DNA of 64,000 bases. Origin: CAKZLS01 sp963771545 (lineage in GTDB: Bacteria; Pseudomonadota; Alphaproteobacteria; Rhodospirillales; Defluviicoccaceae). Below the pieces are notes generated by a model, which saw nothing but the letters and a program-made list of their open reading frames with translations, ran no database searches and had not been told where the DNA came from. Location: assembly GCA_963771545.1 (NCBI GenBank), contig CAVYTX010000002.1:372001-436000 (forward strand). The letters run 5' to 3'. The translations under genes and the position numbers were made by a program. Of the stretch, positions 53,385 to 61,077 are shown in pieces; the stretch's first letter is position 1; each line of letters starts with the position of its first letter.

Positions 53385-53502
53385 TTTGTCTGCCTAACCC
53401 TTCTCTCGGTATGTCAGTGATGATTCAGGTGCCGAGTTTGACCAAGGCGCGCGTGGATGATAGGCGCGGCGAGCTTTAAAAGTCGTAAACGGCCGGCGCA
53501 AC

Positions 53503-54307
53503 GACGGGGTCGGGGTCGATTGCTATTGCATCCCGTGGTAAGCTAGCGAAGCATGGGCTTTGAACGGAGAACCTTCGATGGCGCGCCTGTCCCGCTATGT
53601 TTTGCCCGGTTACCCGCAGCACGTGATCCAGCGGGGCAACAACCGCCAGGCCATCTTCGCCGACGACGAGGACCGGGACTATTTCCTCGAACTCCTGCGA
53701 GGCGGCGTCGGCAAGTGCGGCTGCGACGTCCATGCCTACGTGCTGATGAGCAACCACATCCACTTGCTGTTGACGCCCGGCGAGGGCGGCGGCATCGGCC
53801 GGCTGTTTCAGCATCTCGGCCGGTACTACGTGCCCTATTTCAACCGCCGCCACCGCCGCACCGGCACGCTGTGGGAGGGGCGTTACCGGGCAACCGTGAT
53901 CGACGCCGGCAGCTATCTCCTGACCCTTTATCGTTACATCGAGCTCAATCCGGTGCGGGCCAACGTGGTGAAGCATCCGCGGGACTATCCGGGATCGAGT
54001 TACCGGGCCAATGCCCGGGGACGGGCCGACGGCATCGTCGCGCCGCATCCGGTCTATGACGCGCTGGGTCCGGACGCGGCGGCGCGGCAGGCGGCCTACA
54101 GGCAGTTATTCCGCCGCCGCATCGGGGAGCCGGCGCTCGACGAGATCCGCGCGGCCACGAACAAGGGGTGGGTGCTGGGGACGGATCGCTTCCGCAAGGC
54201 GGTGGAAGAGGTGCTCGACCGTCCCACCGCGCCGAGGCCCAAGGGCGGCGACCGCCGGTCCGAGGCCTACCGACAGTCGATCAACTGACTGGATCAATCG
54301 ACTCTGA
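53503..54307 (+). mobile_element. REP-associated tyrosine transposase (RAYT) unit with flanking motifs
   Basis: The transposase at 53578-54288 is bracketed by GACGGGGTCGGGGTCGATTG (53503-53522) on the left and CAATCGACTCTGA (54295-54307) in inverted orientation on the right. This matches the typical RAYT arrangement, in which the transposase gene lies between the REP sequences it recognises. The same motif occurs at 1448, 2114, 45059, 51587, 52008 and, degraded, at 52905. Confidence 0.75.
53578..54288 (+). CDS. REP-associated tyrosine transposase (Y1/HUH)
   Basis: This 236-residue single-strand HUH transposase has MARLSRYVLPGYPQHVIQRGNNRQAIFADDEDRDYFLELL, the HUH pair in CDVHAYVLMSNHIHLLLTPGEGGGIGRLFQHLGRYYVPYFNRRHRRTGTLWEGRYRA, the YRYIELNPVRANVVKHPRDYPGSSYRANARG region and a C-terminal RAYT extension. 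RAYT proteins cleave and mobilise REP hairpins. The ATG at 53578 is preceded by CGGAGA. It appears intact and may still move the dispersed motifs. Confidence 0.93.
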   Translation: MARLSRYVLPGYPQHVIQRGNNRQAIFADDEDRDYFLELLRGGVGKCGCDVHAYVLMSNHIHLLLTPGEGGGIGRLFQHLGRYYVPYFNRRHRRTGTLWEGRYRATVIDAGSYLLTLYRYIELNPVRANVVKHPRDYPGSSYRANARGRADGIVAPHPVYDALGPDAAARQAAYRQLFRRRIGEPALDEIRAATNKGWVLGTDRFRKAVEEVLDRPTAPRPKGGDRRSEAYRQSIN

Positions 54308-54593
54308 ACTCATTGGTATGAAAGGTAGGGACGTCGCTCGATAGGCGTCGATAAACGCGACGAGCGGCATATTGCGCCACCCCTAAAACGCCGCGAAGCC
54401 GAACGGCGGGGATAGGCAACTGCATGGGGGTATCAACGGAACCGGATAACCTGTCCGAGCGTTGAGTCCCGCCGGACGTATAAGATTGGGTCTTCCGGGT
54501 GGCGGATCGCTTGAATCGGGACGACACCGGGGAACACGCAATCCGCCGCGCGGGCGGTGCTCATGGACCGAAGTATGATCAGGGAGTGACGGA

Positions 54594-55106
54594 GTGCCAA
54601 AGCTTTTGATGACGGCCGTTTCGGCCGTCGCCGTGTTGGCGGCGGCCGTGTTGGTAACATGGGCGGCGCGGGCCGAGGAGATCGGGGCGGTCAGCACCGT
54701 CTGGAAGATGCTCGGGCCCAACCACAAGATCGTCGTCGAGGCGTTCGACGATCCGGATATCCCCAATGTGTCTTGCTGGATCAGCCGCGCCAAGACCGGG
54801 GGCGTCAAGGGGGCGGTGGGGATCGCCGAGGATCCGTCGTACGGCTCGGTGGCCTGCCGTCAACGCGGACCGATCGATCTGTCTTCCGAACTGAAGGAAA
54901 AGCTCGTCGACCAGACCGAGGACGGTGGCGAGAAGGTGTTCAAGACCCGGACCTCGATCATCTTCAAGACGCTGCAGGTCAGCCGGATGTACGATGCCAA
55001 GCGCAACGCCCTGGTCTATCTCGTGTGGTCGGATCGGGTGATCGAGGGCAGCCCGAGGAGCGGGATCTCGGTAATCGCCATCGCGCCCTGGAACGAAACG
55101 CCATGA
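54594..55106 (+). CDS. creA: CreA-family periplasmic protein
   Basis: This 170-residue protein has a signal peptide (MTAVSAVAVLAAAVLVTWAARA) and the CreA signature: EIGAVSTVWKMLGPNHKIVVEAFDDPDIPNVSCWISRAKTGGVKGAVGIAEDPSYGSVACRQRGPI, then VFKTRTSIIFKTLQVSRMYDAKRNALVYLVWSDRVIEGSPRSGISVIAI. The family is periplasmic with unknown function. GTG at 54594 follows GGGAG. Confidence 0.92.
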   Translation: MPKLLMTAVSAVAVLAAAVLVTWAARAEEIGAVSTVWKMLGPNHKIVVEAFDDPDIPNVSCWISRAKTGGVKGAVGIAEDPSYGSVACRQRGPIDLSSELKEKLVDQTEDGGEKVFKTRTSIIFKTLQVSRMYDAKRNALVYLVWSDRVIEGSPRSGISVIAIAPWNETP

Positions 55107-55923
55107 CCGGCGGGCGCTCATGGATATCGTAGCCCCGGGCGCGAAAAAGGCATGATCGCCACGAAACCGCGAAAACCGCCATGACGACACGTGTCGGGGA
55201 GCTGAGGCTTCCGCATTGCCCCGGATAGCTGACATGTATCGCCCAAGGCGGGCACGGGGAAAGATGACCCTGGCTGTGTAAAAACGCTTGAAGCAGCCGT
55301 CTGGGCGCAACAAAAGAGGCTGGATTGTGGGCTTGAAGCATCTTTCAAGCACAAACGGAGTATTATGCGGATCAATCTCGTATCCCAACGACCCGATAGA
55401 TCCATTTCACACAGCCAAGACCCCAAGCAGACGTGAGTCGCGATCTTTAGCCACCCCAACAACGGAAGTCCGCTACAAGCACGTTTTCCAGGAGCCAATA
55501 TGGGTCTGTGGACTGCCTGCGCAGTCGGTGTTTTCATGCACCTCGACGGGAGGGATCTCAAAAATATACCAAAGAACATCCCCTTTCTCGCTCTACGCCC
55601 CCTTTGGCCACCTTTAAGAACTTCACGGTTGACAAGGTCGCTTGATCGCGCAATCATTTCGCGTGAAACGTGCGACTCGAATGGTTTGAACCAGACTTCG
55701 GGGGGACGCAACGTGGTTGAGGAAAAAGCGACCGAGGAATCGGGGCTTCACTGTACGGTATCGATTTTCCGGCAACCTTCCGCAGAATCAGTAAAGCAGT
55801 CCAGCACTGAGTGTGGCAGCTCGATCTGTGAGCTTTCCATGGATGTTTTCTTCCATGGAGTTGTCGGCGGTTAGGGGACTCATGGCCGGGTTGACAGGGC
55901 ATAGAGTATGTGGGGGCCAAAAA
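55107..55923. other. Intergenic region, no gene recognised
   Basis: About 800 bp without a recognisable gene. A GACGACACGTGTCG half-palindrome at 55184-55197 matches the core of the palindrome at 4083-4102. A minus-strand frame (55118-55711) is Ser/Pro/Arg-rich with no family and is not believed. Confidence 0.45.
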
Positions 55924-58204
55924 ATGATACACTGGTTAGAAGCGTTTCTGGGTCGGGGACGAACTCAAAACTCCCCGCGTTGTTCAAATAGGTCCGGAAC
56001 TGGGTCGGCGTGCTCGACCACAAACGAACAATCCACCGATCTCGCGATTTTTCGTTCTCTCAATCGAGCCAGTGTTGAGCACGTTCTTGTCATTTCCCTA
56101 ATTTTAGCTCTTGTACTTGCTACTAGCCAGAATATTTTTGCCAGCGACGAGCCAACGGCCCTCGGATACTCGAACCAACAAGAGCCTATTGAGTCCACAA
56201 CACCTCTGAATGAAAAGGCAAAATTTTCGCCGCCAGAAGATGAGGTCCTTGTCGAGGAATTCTTCGTTCCCCATCACAATCACGCCTATTACTTAGGTTG
56301 GAAGGGCTTCATCGAAACAAGGGTTAAATTTGATGAATTCTTCGATGATGACCATACGGTGTCTGCTTGGTTTATGCCGCAATATCCGTACACACATGAG
56401 GGGCCTATCATCGCGGAACGCAACGGAACCTTCATGCTCGGCCAGGGCGATTTTCGCAATGGAGACGGGGGCTATAAAGACGAGGGTGCGGCTGTGTTGC
56501 TTCTCAGCTTTGGAGATCAAAGAACTCTTTATCTCGCGAAGAAGTACACGGCCAATAAATGGCAGCACCTAGCCGTGGTGAGGAAGAGGAATAAGTTTTC
56601 GCTCTACTTGAATGGCGTGCGCCAAACGCGTGTCCGCTATGTCAGACAGATCGTCGGCATCGATATCATGAAAAAGCAGTGACAACGTTTTCGCGTGGTA
56701 CGCCGCCGGCGTCCATCCATACATTAGCGCGGGCAACCCGGGGCACTTGGGGAAGGATTTCTCGGGCAAAACGTTTGATCCTCCCGAAGGCAAGTCGGCC
56801 AAGGATATCGTCGCACTTGCAAGTGCTGGAGACGACAAGGTCATTGTTTGGTATCAAGACTCCACCTTCAGTCGCGGAAGCCACGAGGACCTCGACGGCG
56901 AACAGTCACCAGCTTCCTATTCCTTGGCGGAAGGAAAGACACCTGGCGACATCGTCGGAATGGCAATAGGGACCGACAGCAAGATCTACACATGGTACAA
57001 CGACAATACCTTCAGCGTTGGCACGCAATCCGATCTGGACGCATACGACCCGCCTGAAAAGTTCACGCTGCCCAAAGGAATGACTCCCGCTGCCGTCGTG
57101 GAGATGGCGATTGCATCGAACGGCCATGTTTATGCGTGGTATTCAGACGGTCGGGTTAGCTCAGGCACGGTAAGCGACCTCGAAGTGCATTCGGCGCCAG
57201 ACAGATATGATCTGCCTTCGAAGGAAGGATATGATTTTCAGGCTCTTCCTGACCTCGACATTTCGGGGGGACTTGCAACCTCCCCTTCAGGCACCGTTTT
57301 CTTTGGTAGAAGATCGGGGGCAGTGAATATTGGGTCGGGCAACTGGCAAGTTTACGGTCTTCTTGATGACGTGGCGATTTTCAAGAGAGCCTTGACCGCC
57401 CAGGAGATCAGCTCCCTCTACAGCAAGAAGCGGTTGATCCTCCAAGAACCTCCGATCGGAGGACCTCTTGGTGGCGGTGTTGTCGAAGACGTCTATGTCG
57501 CTTGGTCGTTCGATCAGCCTGGACCCTTTGACCGGCCCGTGCCAAAGAAGCTCGACGGCTGGCACGAGAGCAGCGCGCAGGCGATGCGCGTCGTCGTGTC
57601 CAGGGATCGCAACAGCGGCTTGGACTCTGCTTGGTTCCAGGCCCCTTCGCTCGTAGGCAACACGGAAGCTCCCCTGACTTTACCCTTCAAAGCCAACGAG
57701 ACTTGGCGTGTCAGCCAAGGGATGGACGTAAACGGTGGAAGTCACAACAGCTCCGCATCCTTTAGCTACGATTTCGTGCTAGCGAATGAGCAAAAGAACT
57801 GCGGATCGGCCGGGGCCTCGGTGTTGAATGCGGGCCGGGGGAAGGCCGCTATGTACAGGCATGATCAAATTCCGCCCGGCAGTGAAGAGGTCGAAAGCTT
57901 TATCCGCGTCCAAATAGCGGAGAAAGAGTATGTTACGTATCTTCACGTGGCTCGCCAATCATTCAATCAGAAAATCTGGGGAGGTGAAAGCGAAGACGGT
58001 GTCGATTACGTGATTCCTGAGGAAGATCGCCCCGTCCTGGCTCAAGAGGAATTTCTGTCCACGGTTGGCAAACAAAGTTGTCATCTTCATTTTGCAGGAC
58101 GTTACCACCTCAAGTGGGGTAATACGATTCCGTTCGCATTCTCTAATTATTGGGCATCCGACGATGAAGGAAAAACATATGGCCCGGTCGTACGCGGGCA
58201 TCCG
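55924..58204 (+). pseudogene. Secreted LamG / tandem-repeat / M23-like protein, frameshifted and cut by IS21
   Basis: Signal-anchor-like LVISLILALVLATSQNIFAS is followed by a LamG (concanavalin-like) first half: VKFDEFFDDDHTVSAWFMPQY, ERNGTFMLGQGDF and KWQHLAVVRKRNKFSLYLNGVRQ. The frame is lost in the A5 run at 56671-56675; removing one A gives MKSSDNVFAWYAAGVHPY. Four about 45-residue repeats follow (AWYSDGRVSSGTVSDLE, LPKGMTPAAVVEMAIAS). The LamG second half (GNWQVYGLLDDVAIFKRALTAQEISSLY) and an M23-peptidase-like domain (NGGSHNSSASFSYDF; SCHLHFAGRYHL, HxH) complete it. The IS21 element interrupts the frame at 58204; the original tail resumes at 60809. Confidence 0.8.
58197..58204. repeat. 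IS21 target-site duplication, left copy
   Basis: GGCATCCG immediately left of the IS21 terminal repeat; repeated exactly at 60801-60808. Confidence 0.9.
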
Positions 58205-58332
58205 TGCGCATTCCGACGAAAGCGGCCACCGATTCCGACGGAAAGCGGCCACCTGTTCCGATCCAAAACGGCGACTTTGGCCGAGGGTCGAATATAGCGT
58301 CGTGATCGTCGCCGTTGGGTGATCCCTTGATG

Positions 58333-59106
58333 TCATTTTCGTTGTGGGTGGTCAACGTCGTTGGCGTTGATATTTTCTGAAATGGTCTTTCGCATTGAAG
58401 GCCCGTCGAGATCGATCCTGTGGGCGTTGTGGACGATGCGGTCGAGGATGGCGTCGGCGAAAGTGGGTTTGCCGATGACGTCGTGCCATTTGGTGACAGG
58501 CAGTTGGCTGGTGATCAGGATCGAGGCGTTTTGGTATCGGTCCTCGACGATTTCCATGAGGTCGCGTCGCTGATCGGGGTTGAGCCGTTCGGGTCCCCAA
58601 TCGTCGAGGATGAGGAGGTTGGCCTTGGTCAGCGCCCGGAACAGGCGGGGGTATCGGCCGTCGGCGCGCCCGATTTCGAGTTCGGCGAACATCCTGGGGA
58701 CGCGCTTGTAGAGGACGGAGAAGTCGTCGCGGCAGGCCTTCTGGCCGAGCGCGCAGGCGAGCCATGATTTGCCGACGCCGCAGGGGCCGGTGAGGATCAG
58801 GTTTTGTTTGCGGGCGATCCATTGGCCTCTGGCGAGTTGCTGGAACAGGGCTTTGTGGAGGCGCCGGGGGGCCCGGTAGTCGATGTCGTCGATGCTGGCG
58901 TCGGGGTGGCGCAGACGGGCGTTGCGGAGCCTGTATGTCAGACGGCGGTCGTCGCGTTCGGCCTCTTCGCGGTCGAGCAGCAGGGCCAGCCACTGGGCAT
59001 GGTCCAGTTCGCCGGCCTGGGGGTTGTCGCCGAGTTCGGCGAAGGCGCGGGCCATGCCGTGCAGCTTGAGATGCCTGAGCTGGTCGAGGGTGGGATGTTG
59101 CAGCAT
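58333..59106 (-). CDS. istB: IS21 helper ATPase IstB
   Basis: This 257-residue AAA+ helper has MLQHPTLDQLRHLKLHGMARAFAEL, the Walker A LILTGPCGVGKSWLACALGQKACRD and Walker B LLILDDWGPERLNPDQRRDLMEIVEDRYQNASILITSQLPVTKWHDVIG. It stimulates IstA by target selection. GAGGAGA precedes the ATG. It lies 9 nt after istA. Confidence 0.95.
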   Translation of the reverse strand: MLQHPTLDQLRHLKLHGMARAFAELGDNPQAGELDHAQWLALLLDREEAERDDRRLTYRLRNARLRHPDASIDDIDYRAPRRLHKALFQQLARGQWIARKQNLILTGPCGVGKSWLACALGQKACRDDFSVLYKRVPRMFAELEIGRADGRYPRLFRALTKANLLILDDWGPERLNPDQRRDLMEIVEDRYQNASILITSQLPVTKWHDVIGKPTFADAILDRIVHNAHRIDLDGPSMRKTISENINANDVDHPQRK

Positions 59107-59115
59107 GATGTCTCC

Positions 59116-60651
59116 TCAGTGGAAGTATTGCGGGCCGCGGATGTTGGGATGATCGATCGCCGGTCCGTCCGTGGCCTGTCGCGGTGTGCGGCGATCGAGA
59201 TTGTTCTTGAGGATGGAGGCGACCGAGGAATACGACCTTGCGCCGATCTCCAGGGCTCTCTCGCAGGCGGCTTCCAAACGTTCCGATCCATGGGTCTTGG
59301 CCAGGCGGAGGATACCGATACAGGAGCGGAAGCCCTGTTCGGGATGGGGTTTGGCGCGCAGGATGACGTCGATCAGGGTCTCGGTATTGGGTCCGTTGGC
59401 GGCGGCCTGGCTTCGGATGCGGTCCGGGGTCCAATTGGCGTAGCGGCGATGTGAGGACGGCATATGTTCGGCGACGGTGGTGTGCCGCCGGTTGCCGGAA
59501 CCGCGCATGTGGGCGGCGACGCGTTTGCCTTTGTGAAAGACTTCGACGGAGCGTTCGGTGATCCGCGCCCAGAGCTTTTGTTTGGCCAGGCGATGGGGCA
59601 CCGAATAGTAATGCTTGGCGACCTCGACATGATAATCGAGGCCGGCGCGGCGCTGCTTCCATTCGGCATACTCGTAGGCTTGGGCAGGCAGCGGCTTGAG
59701 CGCCGGCCGGTCGAGTTGCTCGAACAATTGCCGGCGCGATGCGCCGAGATGACGCGTGACGCGCCCGTTGAGAGCGACGAGAAGCTCGGCGATCGCCTGA
59801 TTGAGTTCGGCGAGACTGAAGAAACGGCGATGGCGCAGGCGGGCCAGAACGCGGCGCTCGACGATCTGAACGCCGACTTCGACTTTCGCCTTGTCCCGCG
59901 GTCTGCGCGGCCGCGCCGGCACGATGGCGGTGTCGTAATGGGCCGCCATGCTGGCATAGGTGCGGTTGATCTCGGGATCGTACAGGCAGGCCTTGACGAC
60001 GCCGGACTTGAGATTGTCCGGCACGACCTGCCGGGGCGCGCCGCCGAAATAGGCGAAGGCGCGGATATGCGAACCGATCCAGTCGGGCAAAGCCTGCGTC
60101 CAGGTCGCCTCCGCGTAGGTATAGCTGGAAGCGCCCAGGGTGGCGACGAACACCTGGGCCGTGCGGATCTCGCCGGTAAGGCCGTCGATCACCTCCATCG
60201 TGGCGCCGGCGTAATCGACGAACAGCTTCTCGCCGACGACATGGGCTTGACGCATGGTCGGGTTGAGCCGGCCGCGCCAATCCCGGTAGAGATCGCAAAA
60301 CCGGCTGTAGCCGTAACCCCCGGGATGAACCGAGCGGTATTCCTCCCACAACAGCGACAGAGTGACGCCGGGCCGCTTGAGTTCGCGATGCAGGACTGGC
60401 CAATCGGGAGGCGGCCGGCGATCGGGAGAAACCGCTGGCGGCGGCGGAAACAGCAGCCGTTCCAGGTCTTCGTCCGAAAGCCCCTCGGGCAGCGGCCAAC
60501 CCAGGCCGGCGCGGCGTGCCCGGCGAAGATAATCGCCGACCGCCGTGCGGCCGATGTTCAAGCTGACGGCAATCCGCCGCTTCGACAATCCGCCGGCGTG
60601 CAGCCGTAGAACGTCGTATATTTTGCGCATGGGCAATCTCTCCCGGGGCAT
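59116..60651 (-). CDS. istA: IS21 transposase IstA
   Basis: This 511-residue DDE transposase starts MPRERLPMRKIYDVLRLHAGGLSKRRIAVSLNIGRTAVGDYLRRA (HTH, the usual IS21 start) and contains the catalytic core: KLFVDYAGATMEVIDGLTGEIRTAQVFVATLGASSYTYAEA (Asp), PRQVVPDNLKSGVVKACLYDPEIN (Asp) and RDKAKVEVGVQIVERRVL (Glu). ATG at 60651 has GGAGCGAGG upstream. It catalyses strand transfer in IS21 transposition. Confidence 0.95.
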   Translation of the reverse strand: MPRERLPMRKIYDVLRLHAGGLSKRRIAVSLNIGRTAVGDYLRRARRAGLGWPLPEGLSDEDLERLLFPPPPAVSPDRRPPPDWPVLHRELKRPGVTLSLLWEEYRSVHPGGYGYSRFCDLYRDWRGRLNPTMRQAHVVGEKLFVDYAGATMEVIDGLTGEIRTAQVFVATLGASSYTYAEATWTQALPDWIGSHIRAFAYFGGAPRQVVPDNLKSGVVKACLYDPEINRTYASMAAHYDTAIVPARPRRPRDKAKVEVGVQIVERRVLARLRHRRFFSLAELNQAIAELLVALNGRVTRHLGASRRQLFEQLDRPALKPLPAQAYEYAEWKQRRAGLDYHVEVAKHYYSVPHRLAKQKLWARITERSVEVFHKGKRVAAHMRGSGNRRHTTVAEHMPSSHRRYANWTPDRIRSQAAANGPNTETLIDVILRAKPHPEQGFRSCIGILRLAKTHGSERLEAACERALEIGARSYSSVASILKNNLDRRTPRQATDGPAIDHPNIRGPQYFH

Positions 60652-60800
60652 CCTCGCTCCTCTCGAAAAGGCGCGAAGGTAGCCCCTGTCAGGATCACCC
60701 AACGAGGTCGACCACATCCCCAATCCGACTGGCCGCTTTGCGTCGAAATCAGTGGCCGGATTAAATCGGAATCAGTGGCCGCTTTGCGTCGGAATGCGCA

Positions 60801-60808
60801 GGCATCCG
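60801..60808. repeat. IS21 target-site duplication, right copy
   Basis: GGCATCCG immediately right of the IS21 terminus, exact match to 58197-58204. Confidence 0.9.
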
Positions 60809-60859
60809 AAAGCAGGCCAATACATCAGACGCTCACTACCTACCCTGCTTAATGACTAG
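60809..60859 (+). pseudogene. Displaced C-terminus of the LamG/M23 gene
   Basis: Joining 58204 to 60809 (IS21 and one duplicated 8-mer removed) continues the frame of the interrupted protein as HPKAGQYIRRSLPTLLND and then a TAG at 60857-60859. This exact reconstruction shows the insertion point and the original C-terminus. Confidence 0.85.
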
Positions 60860-61077
60860 TGAGAAAGCGGTAAAATAAGGCATATGACCAATCGAACCAG
60901 CAACGATTGGTGAGGGGAATGGTTTGTTTTTTTTTGAGGATGGAAAGCGGTCGTATCTCCGAGCTCACGGATGGGCGAACAGTCATACAGTGCTTCATAC
61001 AACTCGCTGCCGCGGTCTGAAACACGTACCTCGATACGGCTGCGATGTTGTGGCAAAGGGAGGGGAAGATGTCTGCA

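Larger units (their letters stand above)
58205..60800 (-). mobile_element. Complete IS21-family insertion sequence
   Basis: The element spans 2,596 bp. Its ends carry inverted repeats: TGCGCATTCCGACG at 58205-58218 matches the reverse complement of CGTCGGAATGCGCA at the right end (60787-60800), followed inward by AAAGCGGCCAC. Multiple internal GCGGCCAC repeats near both ends are typical of IS21 transposase-binding sites. It encodes istA and istB and is flanked by the 8-bp target duplication GGCATCCG. Both genes look intact, so the insertion is recent and possibly active. Confidence 0.94.

Noticed and set aside
55118..55711. 197-codon minus-strand frame after creA
   Set aside because: Ser/Pro/Arg-rich with no family; no clear start signals.
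58352..60499. 715-codon minus-strand frame across istB and istA
   Set aside because: It is an alternative frame of the IS21 genes, rich in Arg and Pro, with no family match.
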